From positions 1-51,602 of the forward strand of contig NZ_RYYS01000078.1 of assembly GCF_004138215.1 (NCBI RefSeq): 51,602 nucleotides of DNA, given 5' to 3'. Positions 31,891 through 40,458 of the stretch are shown here, one piece after another (within the stretch, counting starts at the first letter, position 1; the number at the start of each line of letters is the position of its first letter). This DNA is from Anaerophilus nitritigenes. Its GTDB lineage: Bacteria; Bacillota; Clostridia; Peptostreptococcales; Thermotaleaceae. The position numbers and the translations under genes are program-made. The notes under the pieces were generated by a model. That model did no database searches, was not told where the DNA came from, and saw only the letters and a list, made by a program, of their open reading frames with translations.

Positions 31891-33180
31891 TCATCCTTTT
31901 ATTTTTAAGATACTTCTTACTTCTCCAATCATATATAACGATCCTGCAAAAACAAGTACGTCTCTCTTATTTGCTATCGCTAAAGAAGTCTCTACCGCAT
32001 CTTTTATATTTTCCTTCATCCATATCTCTTTTTTATATTTTTCTATTTTCTTTGCCAGTTTTTCTACTTGTAATGCTCTTGGATTATTAGGCTTTGTAAC
32101 AACAACTTTACTTGCTAATGGAACTATTAAATCTAACATTTTTTCATCTTTATCTTCTAAAATTCCTATTCCTAAAATAATATTTTTACCCTTAAAGAAC
32201 TTTTCAATTCCTTGTTTTAATGAATTCATACCAGATATATTATGAGCTCCATCTATAAGAACTACAGGATTTTTTCTAATTATTTCAAATCTTCCTGGCC
32301 ATATTGCTTTTTTAAAACCTCTATCTAAAGCTTCTTTTGATATACACACATCATACTCATTTTCTAAAACTTTTATTACATTTAATGATAATGTAGCATT
32401 TTTGATTTGATAATCTCCTAGCATAGATATAAACACTTTTTGTATCTTATCCTCCATTACTACTTCAAATGTTTGTCCCTCTTGAGTTTGATTAATGATC
32501 TTTATGTCTTTTATAGGAGCTTTGATAAGCTTTGTATTTCTTTTGTGACAAGCTTCTTCTATTACTTTCATCGCCTCAGGAGCTTGAGGATATACAACTG
32601 CTATAGAATTCTCTTTTATAATTCCTGCCTTTTCATAAGCAATTTTATCTAGAGTATCTCCTAAATAATCTACATGATCATAATCAATAGAAGTAATAAC
32701 AGATACTAAAGGTACTACTACATTCGTTGCATCAAATCTTCCACCCATTCCAACCTCTAAAACTAAAAAATCTACACTTTCTCTTTTAAAATATTCAAAA
32801 GCTATAGCTGTTACAATCTCAAATTCTGTGGGATGATTTTTTCCTTCACTTACCATAATATCTACTTTTTCTTTTACAAAAGATGTAATATCTCCTAGCT
32901 CTTTTTTAGGAATATTCATTCCATTTATTTGTACTCTTTCTGTAAATTCTTCTAAGTAAGGAGATGTATAAAGCCCTACCTTAAATCCTGCTTCTTTTAA
33001 AATAGAATGGATAAAATTACATGTAGATCCTTTTCCATTAGTTCCTGCTACATGAATAATTTTTAGATCCTTTTGTGGATTTTCCATTAAACTTAATAAA
33101 TAAGTAATATTTTCAAGCCCCAATTTACTTCCAAACTTATATGTACCGTGAATATATTCTAAAGCCTCTTGATAGTTCAT
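31891..33180 (-). CDS. folC: Folylpolyglutamate synthase / dihydrofolate synthase
   Basis: Mur-ligase-fold enzyme of 429 residues that adds glutamate to dihydropteroate and folates. P-loop is GTNGKGST at about 45-52. Other markers are SPYLEEFTERVQING, GLEVGMGGRFDATN (as VLEVGMGGRFDATN), YDHVDYLGDTLDKIAYEKAGIIK and DGAHN at about 310-314. It contrasts with the P-loop-less Mur-like protein at 20762. It follows valS, separated by a GC-rich hairpin, an arrangement common in Firmicutes. Confidence 0.95.
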   Translation of the reverse strand: MNYQEALEYIHGTYKFGSKLGLENITYLLSLMENPQKDLKIIHVAGTNGKGSTCNFIHSILKEAGFKVGLYTSPYLEEFTERVQINGMNIPKKELGDITSFVKEKVDIMVSEGKNHPTEFEIVTAIAFEYFKRESVDFLVLEVGMGGRFDATNVVVPLVSVITSIDYDHVDYLGDTLDKIAYEKAGIIKENSIAVVYPQAPEAMKVIEEACHKRNTKLIKAPIKDIKIINQTQEGQTFEVVMEDKIQKVFISMLGDYQIKNATLSLNVIKVLENEYDVCISKEALDRGFKKAIWPGRFEIIRKNPVVLIDGAHNISGMNSLKQGIEKFFKGKNIILGIGILEDKDEKMLDLIVPLASKVVVTKPNNPRALQVEKLAKKIEKYKKEIWMKENIKDAVETSLAIANKRDVLVFAGSLYMIGEVRSILKIKG

Positions 33181-33199
33181 AGTTTACCCTCCTTTATAT

Positions 33200-33226
33200 A
33201 AAGCCGGGTATCATTCACCCGGCTTT
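33200..33226 (-). terminator. GC-rich hairpin between valS and folC
   Basis: AAAGCCGGGT / ACCCGGCTTT with a seven-base loop. The T tail is short (CTTTATAT), so it may terminate valS only in part. Confidence 0.7.
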
Positions 33227-33239
33227 ATTTTATTTTAGT

Positions 33240-35900
33240 TTATTTTATTTTATTTTTCATAGTTTTCAATCTTTCTAATACTTTTTCCATCATAGATTGA
33301 TAATTGTCTTGTTTTTGTTTTTCTTCTTCTATCACAGATTCTGGAGCTTTACCTATAAATCCTTGATTAGATAATTTTTTGTTTACTCTATCTAATTCTT
33401 TTTGAAGCTTTTCTTTTTCTTTTTCTAGTCTTTCTATTTCTTTTTCAAAATCCACCAATTCATTCAATGGAAGATATATTTCTGCTCCTAATACTACAGA
33501 AGACATAGCATCATCTGGAATATCTTTTTTCTCTTTTTGAATGATGACATCTGAAGCACTTGCCAAAGTTTTAAAATACTCTTTTCCTTTATTTATAGCA
33601 TTATGTGCATCATCTGTTGCTACTATGATTACTTTTGCTTTTTTAGATGGTACTACATTCATTTCTGCACGAATATTTCTAATGCTTCTGATTGCATCCA
33701 TAATAAGCTCCATATCTTTTTCTTCTTGTTCAAAAGAAAGATTAGTATCGTTTTGTGGCCAATGTGCAATAATTACACTTTCTTCTTTAGTAGTAGGAAT
33801 ACACTTCCATATTTCTTCTGTAATAAAAGGCATAAATGGATGTAATAATTTTAATATATTTTCTAAAACAAAAGTTAGAGTATATAAAGCTGCGTCCTTT
33901 GTATTTCTTTCTTCTCCATATAACCTTGGTTTTACAATTTCAATATACCAATCACAATATTCATTCCAAATAAAATCATAAATCTTTTGTACTGCCATTC
34001 CTAGTTCAAATTTATCAAGATTGTCTGTTACTTCTTTTGCTACTGTATTCATTCTAGATAAAATCCATTTATCTGCAAGCGTAAAATGTTTTTGACACTC
34101 CTCTTTATTAAATTGATCTTTATCTAAATTCATCAGTACAAATCTTGTAGCATTCCAAAGTTTATTAGCAAAATTTCTATTTGCTTCTACTTTTTCTATA
34201 TAAAAACGCATATCATTTCCTGGACTATTTCCAGAAGCTAGAGTAAGTCTTAGTGCATCTGCACCATACTCATTGATGATCTCTAATGGATCTATTCCAT
34301 TTCCTAATGATTTACTCATTTTCCTTCCTTGTGAATCTCTTACAAGTCCATGAACAAATACATATTTAAACGGAATGTCTCCCATTTGCTCCATTCCTGA
34401 AAACATCATTCTAATAACCCAAAAGAAAATAATATCATATCCTGTTACTAAAACATCTGTAGGATAGAAATATTTCAATTCCTCTGTATTATTTGGCCAA
34501 CCTAAAGTAGAAAATGGCCAAAGAGCAGAACTAAACCAAGTATCTAGTACATCTTCATCTTGTCTTAAATGATTACTTCCACATTTACTACATTTTTGTG
34601 GAGTATCTTTAGCTACCATAATTTCTTTACAATCATCACAATAATAAGCAGGTATTCTATGTCCCCACCATAATTGTCTTGAAATACACCAATCTTTTAT
34701 ATTTTCAAGCCAATGATAATAAGTTTTATCAAATCTTTCTGGTATAAATTTTGTTTTTCCTGATTTTACTGCTTCTATAGCTGGTTTTGCCAGTTCTTCC
34801 ATTTTTACAAACCATTGATCACTAAGTCTTGGTTCTACTATTGTACTACATCTATAACAAATCCCTACATTATGATCGTGTTCTTTTATTTTTACTAAAT
34901 GTCCTGATTCTTCTAGATCTTTTATTAAAATACGTCTACACTCATAACGATCCATCCCTTGGTATTTTCCTGCATATTCATTCATCTTTGCAGTATCATC
35001 CATCACTGTAATTTGTTCTAAATTGTGTCTAAGTCCTACCTCAAAGTCATTAGGATCATGAGCTGGTGTAATTTTTACTGCTCCTGTACCAAACTCTTTG
35101 TCTACATATTCATCTGCAATGATTAGAATTTCTCTTCCTACAATAGGTAAAATCAAAGTCTTACCTACTAAATGAGCATATCTTTCATCTTCTGGATGAA
35201 CTGCTACTGCTGTATCTCCAAGCATAGTTTCAGGTCTTGTAGTAGCAATTTCTAAATACTCATCTGAATCTTTCACAGGATATTTAATATGCCAAAAATG
35301 TCCTTGTTTTTCTTCATGCTCTACTTCTGCATCTGAAAGAGATGTTTTACAATCTGGACACCAGTTGATCAATCTATTTCCTCTATAAATATACCCTTTT
35401 TCATAAAGTTTTATGAAAACCTCTGTAACTGCTTCATTACATCCTTCATCCATGGTAAATCTTTCTTTGGACCAATCACATGAGTTTCCTATTTTTTTCA
35501 TTTGCTCTACTATTCTTCCACCATATTCTTCTTTCCATTTCCATGCTCTTTTTAAAAATTCTTCTCTTCCTATTTCTTCTTTTGTTTTTCCCTCTTCTTT
35601 CATAATCTTCTCTACAACTTTTACTTCTGTTGCAATACTTGCATGGTCTGTTCCTGGAAGCCACAATGCTTCATATCCTTGCATTCTTTTGTAACGAATC
35701 AATATATCTTGTAGTGTATGATCTAGAGCATGTCCCATATGAAGCTGTCCTGTAATATTAGGAGGAGGAAGCACGATTGTAAAAGGTTCTTTTTCTTTAT
35801 TTACATTAGCTTTAAAATATCCTTTTTCCATCCAATTCTCATAAATTCTTTTTTCAAATTCTTGTGGATTATATGTTTTATCAAGGTTTTTTACTGTCAT
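33240..35900 (-). CDS. valS: Valyl-tRNA synthetase
   Basis: Class I aminoacyl-tRNA synthetase of 886 residues that charges tRNA-Val. Signatures are HMGH in [15 protein letters not shown] (about 47-61) and KMSKS in [14 protein letters not shown] (about 524-537). The editing domain lies between (about 190-345, with [15 protein letters not shown] and HDPNDFEVG). A zinc knuckle CDDCKEIM / CSKCGS is near 415-440. A coiled-coil arm ([20 protein letters not shown]) closes the protein. A T-box leader precedes it. Confidence 0.98.
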   Translation of the reverse strand: MTVKNLDKTYNPQEFEKRIYENWMEKGYFKANVNKEKEPFTIVLPPPNITGQLHMGHALDHTLQDILIRYKRMQGYEALWLPGTDHASIATEVKVVEKIMKEEGKTKEEIGREEFLKRAWKWKEEYGGRIVEQMKKIGNSCDWSKERFTMDEGCNEAVTEVFIKLYEKGYIYRGNRLINWCPDCKTSLSDAEVEHEEKQGHFWHIKYPVKDSDEYLEIATTRPETMLGDTAVAVHPEDERYAHLVGKTLILPIVGREILIIADEYVDKEFGTGAVKITPAHDPNDFEVGLRHNLEQITVMDDTAKMNEYAGKYQGMDRYECRRILIKDLEESGHLVKIKEHDHNVGICYRCSTIVEPRLSDQWFVKMEELAKPAIEAVKSGKTKFIPERFDKTYYHWLENIKDWCISRQLWWGHRIPAYYCDDCKEIMVAKDTPQKCSKCGSNHLRQDEDVLDTWFSSALWPFSTLGWPNNTEELKYFYPTDVLVTGYDIIFFWVIRMMFSGMEQMGDIPFKYVFVHGLVRDSQGRKMSKSLGNGIDPLEIINEYGADALRLTLASGNSPGNDMRFYIEKVEANRNFANKLWNATRFVLMNLDKDQFNKEECQKHFTLADKWILSRMNTVAKEVTDNLDKFELGMAVQKIYDFIWNEYCDWYIEIVKPRLYGEERNTKDAALYTLTFVLENILKLLHPFMPFITEEIWKCIPTTKEESVIIAHWPQNDTNLSFEQEEKDMELIMDAIRSIRNIRAEMNVVPSKKAKVIIVATDDAHNAINKGKEYFKTLASASDVIIQKEKKDIPDDAMSSVVLGAEIYLPLNELVDFEKEIERLEKEKEKLQKELDRVNKKLSNQGFIGKAPESVIEEEKQKQDNYQSMMEKVLERLKTMKNKIK

Positions 35901-35930
35901 AAAAACACTCCTTTTTTAAAATATTCATTA

Positions 35931-36172
35931 AAAAAACCCCTAACATCCTTGTAAGGACGAAAGGGACTTTCGCGGTACCACCTTAATTCCAAAAATTGGC
36001 TCTTTAGTATCTATAACGGGATTTCCCGACTAAACCTACTTTATTTTCAGCTTAGTAACTCAGAAGCTACCTTCAATAATACTCCCCTAAGAAACCTTAC
36101 AGCCTCCGGATTTCTCTCTCTAGAGGGGGGTGTTTATTTACTCCTCTTCTTCAACGTCTACTCATATAGTAT
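35931..36172 (-). promoter_or_regulatory. T-box leader of valS, probable specifier GTA
   Basis: The T-box core AAGGTGGTACCGCG is at 35971-35984 on the minus strand, followed by a terminator (CCCTTTCGTCCTT / AAGGATGTTAGGGG then seven Ts, about 35931-35968). The long stem I region (to about 36172) has AGAGAGAGAAA and an apical loop. GTA at 36068-36070 in GAAGGTAGCTTC is the likely specifier, consistent with valine. Uncharged tRNA-Val would favour the antiterminator and allow valS expression. Confidence 0.93.
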
Positions 36173-36181
36173 TTTTCATTA

Positions 36182-36209
36182 ATTATATATTATTTAAGAC
36201 AAAAGTCAA
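36182..36209 (-). promoter_or_regulatory. Promoter of the valS T-box
   Basis: TTGACT (36204-36209), 16 bases, TATAAT (36182-36187), minus strand, just before the leader. Confidence 0.75.
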
Positions 36210-36223
36210 TATGTACTTTGTTT

Positions 36224-36568
36224 TTATTTCACCAATTTAAGAGAATATATTCTTTCTAAATAATTAATGAGTTCTTTAACCATATGGATATGATTTTTAC
36301 TTAATATATCCCATTCTCTTTTGTAATTTGCATAAATATATCGTCGCATATTTCTAGTAGGTGCATAAGGACTTCCTCCAAATTCTACCACATCCTTATA
36401 TATACAAAGCCTTGTAATTCTTCCCCATCCACTTTCTAAATTCATAGGATCAATTCCATACTCTGTCTCTTCTTTATGCACTAATGCATACCATCGAAAA
36501 TGATCTACAATTCCTTTCATATACCCATATCGATGCTTTCCTTCTTCTATCTTGATATTATAATCCAT
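36224..36568 (-). CDS. Unrecognised protein, 114 residues
   Basis: Small cytosolic-looking protein, rich in Tyr, Trp and Arg, with EYGIDPMNLESGWGRITRLCIYKD and ANYKREWDIL. The IDxG...GRI..L.I.......Y..EWD pattern resembles small phage-type hypothetical proteins, but no firm family is recognised. An AGGTGGGG site precedes the ATG. It lies between the valS promoter and a membrane-protein gene, with no visible partner. Confidence 0.72.
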   Translation of the reverse strand: MDYNIKIEEGKHRYGYMKGIVDHFRWYALVHKEETEYGIDPMNLESGWGRITRLCIYKDVVEFGGSPYAPTRNMRRYIYANYKREWDILSKNHIHMVKELINYLERIYSLKLVK

Positions 36569-36687
36569 AAAAACCCCACCTCTTTTATAACGTTTTCTAT
36601 TATAGTTATATTCTATAGTCTACCCATTTAATAATATTTTTTTACATTTACTCATAATATATACAAATTGATACAAGGAGGATATTC

Positions 36688-37095
36688 ATGAAAAAACAAT
36701 ATACACTCTATCTATGTACACTTATACTGGCTTTTTTATGTAGTTTAGGAAAACAAATGCTCATATCAAGTACTTGTGTCCTTTATTATTATGAAACTTC
36801 ATGGATTTATCGTATGGCGAATCATTCTATCATAGGGATTGTCCTTGGTTTTATAGGATTTATACTATTCTTTAGTTTACTTTTTCATACAGCTCGTTTC
36901 TTATTAATACGTTGGAGTCATAATCAGATCCATTCTATTATGAATATTTTAGGATTAATATGGATTATGCTTCTTTTGTTTGCTTGTCTTTATGAAGGAA
37001 TTTCTTTGTACTCTATCCTAGGATATTCTTTTCTTTTGTGTATCCTTATATTTTCTTTATTGTTAATGATTCATTATTTTTATCCTAATATCTAA
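36688..37095 (+). CDS. Small four-helix membrane protein
   Basis: Unrecognised 135-residue protein with about four hydrophobic segments (about 7-22, 45-72, 84-104 and 108-130), cysteines in the first and the loops (LGKQMLISSTCVLYYYETSW), and a short tail. An AAGGAGG site precedes the ATG. Its stop overlaps by four bases the end of a small convergent gene on the minus strand. Function unknown. Confidence 0.75.
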   Translation: MKKQYTLYLCTLILAFLCSLGKQMLISSTCVLYYYETSWIYRMANHSIIGIVLGFIGFILFFSLLFHTARFLLIRWSHNQIHSIMNILGLIWIMLLLFACLYEGISLYSILGYSFLLCILIFSLLLMIHYFYPNI

Positions 37096-37241
37096 CTTTG
37101 ATTTGCTGTCATTTTTTCTAAAAAATCTAGCTTCATTTTTGTACATTTTATATAAGTTTCCTGTGAAATTTTTTCTTTTAACAACAAATCATCACACAAA
37201 TCAATAAAATCTGTTACTATACTCACAAGCATTTCTTCCAC
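37092..37241 (-). CDS. Small helical protein, 49 residues
   Basis: Short gene with GTG start eight bases after GGAGG; the product is probably helical and acidic-basic mixed (EEMLVSIVTDFIDLCDDLLL, then EKISQETYIKCTKMKLDFLE). It overlaps the convergent membrane-protein gene by four bases at the stop. It is the coding content of the gap up to 37401. Unknown function. Confidence 0.62.
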   Translation of the reverse strand: MEEMLVSIVTDFIDLCDDLLLKEKISQETYIKCTKMKLDFLEKMTANQS

Positions 37242-37401
37242 TTTTTTCGCCTCCATTATACGAATTACTATTTATTTCTCATTATATTCATAATATCCTA
37301 AATTTATTCATTTTATTTTGTAATTTTAAAAATAATGAACCATTATTTTTATCCTGCATATAATAAAATTATGTAAAATCATGAATCATGGAGGGATTAT
37401 G

Positions 37402-38406
37402 ATGAAAGTTTTTAAAATAACAGCATTTGTTCTTGTTCTAATCCTACTCATTTCAATAGTATTTACTGGTTGTAGTGACAAAACTTTAACAAAAGTTAGA
37501 GTAGCCGAAGTAACTCATTCTGTTTTTTATGCACCTCAATATGTATCGATTGCAGAAGGATTCTTCAAAGAAGAAGGACTTGAAATAGTGCTTATTAATG
37601 GGCAAGGTGCTGACAAAACTATGACTGCTTTATTATCTGATCAAGTAGATATAGGATTTATGGGCCCTGAAGCATCTGTTTATGTGTACAATCAAGGAAA
37701 AGAAGATTATGCTGTAAACTTTGCACAACTTACACAACGAGATGGTTCTTTTTTAGTAGCAAGAGAACCTATGCCTAATTTTAAATTTGAAGATGTAAAA
37801 GATAAAACCATCATCGGAGGAAGAAAAGGCGGAATGCCTGAAATGACACTAGAATATGTTCTCAAAAAAAATAATGTGTATCCTCAAGAAAATGTCAATG
37901 TAAGAACAGATATTCAATTCGCCGTTATGGCTGGAGCTTTCACTGGAGGAGAAGGAGATTTTGTTACTTTATTTGAACCTGTTGCATCTTCCTTAGAAGA
38001 ACAAAACATTGGATATATTGTAGCTTCTATAGGTGAAGCTGCCGGATACCTTCCTTATACTTGCTATAGTGCAAAAAAAAGCTTTCTAGAAAAAAATCCA
38101 GAAACCATTCAAAAATTTACAAACGCTACCTATAAAGGTATGAAGTGGGTAGAAAATCATTCTCCAGAAGAAATTGCAAATTCTATTGCTTCTCAATTTC
38201 CTGATGCAGATTTAGAAATACTTACAAAAGTCGTAAAAAGATATAAAGATCAAGATACTTGGAAACCTGACTTAATTTTAACTGAAGAAGGTTTAAGTCA
38301 TATGATGGATATTATTGAATTAGCTGGTGAATTAGATCAAAGAGCTCCTTATGATGAAATTGTAAATACAAAATTTGCACAAAAAGCTATGACAAATTTA
38401 AAATAA
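37402..38406 (+). CDS. ABC-transporter substrate-binding lipoprotein (NMT1/SsuA/THI5-like)
   Basis: Extracytoplasmic lipoprotein of 334 residues. A signal peptide with lipobox FTGC is followed by S-D-K. The body is a periplasmic-binding-protein fold of the NMT1/TauA group: FYAPQYVSIAEGFFKEEGLEIVL at the start, GADKTMTALLSDQVDIGFMGPE at about 73-94 and GGRKGGMPEMTLEYVLKKN near 140. Binding members of the group carry sulfonates, nitrate or pyrimidine precursors of thiamine. No permease or ATPase genes are adjacent, so it is an orphan. ATG 37402 (after GGAGGGATTATG) is chosen from two adjacent ATGs. Confidence 0.85.
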   Translation: MKVFKITAFVLVLILLISIVFTGCSDKTLTKVRVAEVTHSVFYAPQYVSIAEGFFKEEGLEIVLINGQGADKTMTALLSDQVDIGFMGPEASVYVYNQGKEDYAVNFAQLTQRDGSFLVAREPMPNFKFEDVKDKTIIGGRKGGMPEMTLEYVLKKNNVYPQENVNVRTDIQFAVMAGAFTGGEGDFVTLFEPVASSLEEQNIGYIVASIGEAAGYLPYTCYSAKKSFLEKNPETIQKFTNATYKGMKWVENHSPEEIANSIASQFPDADLEILTKVVKRYKDQDTWKPDLILTEEGLSHMMDIIELAGELDQRAPYDEIVNTKFAQKAMTNLK

Positions 38407-38424
38407 GTAAAATTAAATCCTCCT

Positions 38425-38457
38425 TAAAAAGGTTCTTTCATATGAAAGAACCTTTTT
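38425..38457. terminator. Terminator after the binding-protein gene
   Basis: AAAAAGGTTCTTTCA paired with TGAAAGAACCTTTTT around a short centre; T-rich on both sides, so bidirectional with the 58-residue gene. Confidence 0.92.
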
Positions 38458-38461
38458 ATAT

Positions 38462-38638
38462 TTAACTCCATTTTGGTGTATTAAAATTTGAATCTTTAAT
38501 TCTTTCCCCTTCTTCTTGTGAAACTATATAAGCTGTTGTTCCTTCTTTATCATATTCTTTTACTTTTTTTATGGCTTCTTGTCTACTCATGGGCTCAGAT
38601 ATAGATTGATGTGTTTTAATTACATATTTTTTGTCCAT
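38462..38638 (-). CDS. Small hydrophilic protein, 58 residues
   Basis: Short gene starting ATG 38638 just after GAGGAGGGATAGTC. The product is charged, with a helical centre (MSRQEAIKKVKEYDKEG), then TTAYIVSQEEGERIKDSNF and a C-terminal NTPKWS. It has no membrane segment and no recognised domain, though the layout is typical of small conserved Firmicute proteins. It ends just before the shared terminator. Confidence 0.72.
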   Translation of the reverse strand: MDKKYVIKTHQSISEPMSRQEAIKKVKEYDKEGTTAYIVSQEEGERIKDSNFNTPKWS

Positions 38639-38703
38639 GACTATCCCTCCTCTTTTTTAGTATTCCTAATTTTATATAAAATTAAATACCCTGATAAAAT
38701 TTT

Positions 38704-39330
38704 TTATTTAGTTATTGCATAAATATATTCCATATTATTTTTCCTTACAAAATTCATGTTGGCTTTCTCTCCATGTCCTGGGTAAATAATTATATCATCT
38801 TCCCATTTAGATATTGTATTTTTCATAGAATCTAGCATAGCATAAGGATCTGATCCTGCTAAATCTGTTCTACCAATTTCTATATTAAAAAGAGTGTCTC
38901 CTGTAAAGATAATTTTTTCATTCTTTACTTTCAAACACATACCTCCTGGTGTATGGCCAGGTGTATGAATTACTTCTAAAGTAATATTCCCTCCATTTAT
39001 TTCATCTTTATCTTTTACTATTTTATCAGGAGTAATAGACATGTCTTTTGAATAATTCAAATATGGATTTTTAAGTCCTTCTACGTCATCTTGATGTATA
39101 AAAATAGGTACATTATACTTTTTTTTAATAAACTTCACAGCACCTATATGATCATGATGATAATGTGTTAAAATAATTCCTATTGGATGTAATTGATGAT
39201 CCTCTATATAATTTAAAAATTTTTGTGCTTCATCTCCTGGATCAATAATAAAAGCTTCCTTTATCTTTTCATCATAAATAATATATCCATTTGTTTCTAA
39301 ATTTCCTACTACTAACCTTTCTATTTGCAT
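38704..39330 (-). CDS. Metallo-beta-lactamase-fold hydrolase (glyoxalase II-like)
   Basis: A 208-residue metal hydrolase. The metal motif is HYHHDH at residues 56-61, with further ligands in VIHTPGHTPGGMC (about 132-144), FTGDTLF (D at about 157) and YPGHGEKAN. Length and pattern match glyoxalase II/YcbL-type thioester or persulfide hydrolases. No glyoxalase I or sulfur gene is adjacent. The start is ATG 39330 with AAGGAGA before it. Confidence 0.9.
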   Translation of the reverse strand: MQIERLVVGNLETNGYIIYDEKIKEAFIIDPGDEAQKFLNYIEDHQLHPIGIILTHYHHDHIGAVKFIKKKYNVPIFIHQDDVEGLKNPYLNYSKDMSITPDKIVKDKDEINGGNITLEVIHTPGHTPGGMCLKVKNEKIIFTGDTLFNIEIGRTDLAGSDPYAMLDSMKNTISKWEDDIIIYPGHGEKANMNFVRKNNMEYIYAITK

Positions 39331-39434
39331 AAAAATCTCCTTTTCTTCTTTTAAATTTTATTATATTTTTACCCAAAATACATGTCAATATATATGCTAT
39401 ATATTTTTAAACTACATTTATCATATTTTTATAA

Positions 39435-39453
39435 TTAGGCATGACTTTTGCAT
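39435..39453 (+). promoter_or_regulatory. Sigma-54-type promoter before the LD-carboxypeptidase operon
   Basis: TTAGGCATGACTTTTGCAT: GG (39438-39439) and GC (39450-39451) separated by ten bases. Its core GGCATGACTTTTGC is one base from that of lysA and two bases from that of the cysteine desulfidase gene. The predicted leader is about 80 bases. Confidence 0.7.
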
Positions 39454-39543
39454 TTATATTAAGTATGATAGATAATATAAGTTTGTTATAATTTTAAAAA
39501 ATCAATCATTTTGATTTTAAATAAAAATTTAGGAGGATTTTTT

Positions 39544-40458
39544 ATGATTATTCCAAAGAAATTAAAAATTGGAGATACTATAGGGGTTGTCGCTCCAGCA
39601 GGGCCAGTACCCAAAGAAAAAGCTCTCCAAGCAAGATGTGTTTTAGAAGAAATGGGGTTTAAAGTAAAAATGGGAGAAAGCTGTTTTTTATCCTTTGGAA
39701 GATATTTAGCAGGAGAAGATCATATTCGAGCAAAAGATATCAACGATATGTTTATGGATCAAGATGTAGATGCTATCATATGCATTAGAGGTGGATATGG
39801 TTGTATGCGTATAATGGATAAAATTAATATAGACTATATCAAAAAAAATCCTAAAATATTTGTTGGATATTCTGATATAACTGCCTTACATATTCTATTT
39901 AATCAAATAGCAAATTTAGTTACTTATCATGGTCCTATGGTTTTTTCCAATATGATTGATTTAAATAAATTTACTAAAAAATCATTTTTTGAAGTCATAA
40001 ATAGTGATGATGATATACATTTACAAAATCCACTCAATGAAGAAATCAAGACAATGGTAAATGGAGTTGTAAAAGGTCCTTTAGTAGGTGGAAATTTATG
40101 TTTAATAACATCTACTCTAGGAACTCCTTATGAAATTCAAACAAAAGGGAAAATTCTTTTTCTAGAAGATATAGGGGAGCAACCTTTTAAAATAGATAGA
40201 ATGTTAACTCAACTTTCTTTGGCAAATAAATTACAAGAATGCAGAGGCATTATATTAGGTGATTTTAATGATTGTGAAGATAACAATGGATTTACTTTAC
40301 TAGAGGTACTTAAAATGATTATTAAGCCACTCAATAAACCTACTATATACAATTTCAAATCTGGCCATTGTGAACCTATGATAACCCTTCCTCTTGGAAC
40401 GATTTGTGAATTAGATGCAACAAATAAAAAAGTAATCATAAGAAGGAATGAAGCATGA
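39544..40458 (+). CDS. ldcA: Muramoyltetrapeptide (LD-)carboxypeptidase, peptidase S66
   Basis: Serine peptidase of 304 residues of the LdcA family that removes the terminal D-residue from cell-wall tetrapeptides. Motifs: GDTIGVVAPAGP at the start, IRGGYGCMRIMD (about 82-93), VGYSDITALH with the nucleophile serine (about 110-119), FLEDIGEQPFKIDRML with the glutamate, and GHCEPMITLPLG with the histidine. ATG 39544 has AGGAGG eight bases before it. The frame extends upstream but without a ribosome site. It is in an operon with the next gene by ATGA overlap. Confidence 0.92.
   Translation: MIIPKKLKIGDTIGVVAPAGPVPKEKALQARCVLEEMGFKVKMGESCFLSFGRYLAGEDHIRAKDINDMFMDQDVDAIICIRGGYGCMRIMDKINIDYIKKNPKIFVGYSDITALHILFNQIANLVTYHGPMVFSNMIDLNKFTKKSFFEVINSDDDIHLQNPLNEEIKTMVNGVVKGPLVGGNLCLITSTLGTPYEIQTKGKILFLEDIGEQPFKIDRMLTQLSLANKLQECRGIILGDFNDCEDNNGFTLLEVLKMIIKPLNKPTIYNFKSGHCEPMITLPLGTICELDATNKKVIIRRNEA

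Noticed and set aside
31886-32245. 119-codon frame antisense to folC
   Set aside because: It covers the conserved folC coding region and has hydrophobic, Ser/Phe-rich translation typical of reversed AT-rich codons.
33541-33981. 146-codon frame antisense to valS
   Set aside because: Opposite strand of a certain gene; no ribosome site and the translation looks like a chance frame.
37321-37398. A sigma-54 promoter before the orphan binding-protein gene
   Set aside because: No GG-N10-GC pattern; a TATAAT-like sequence suggests an ordinary promoter.
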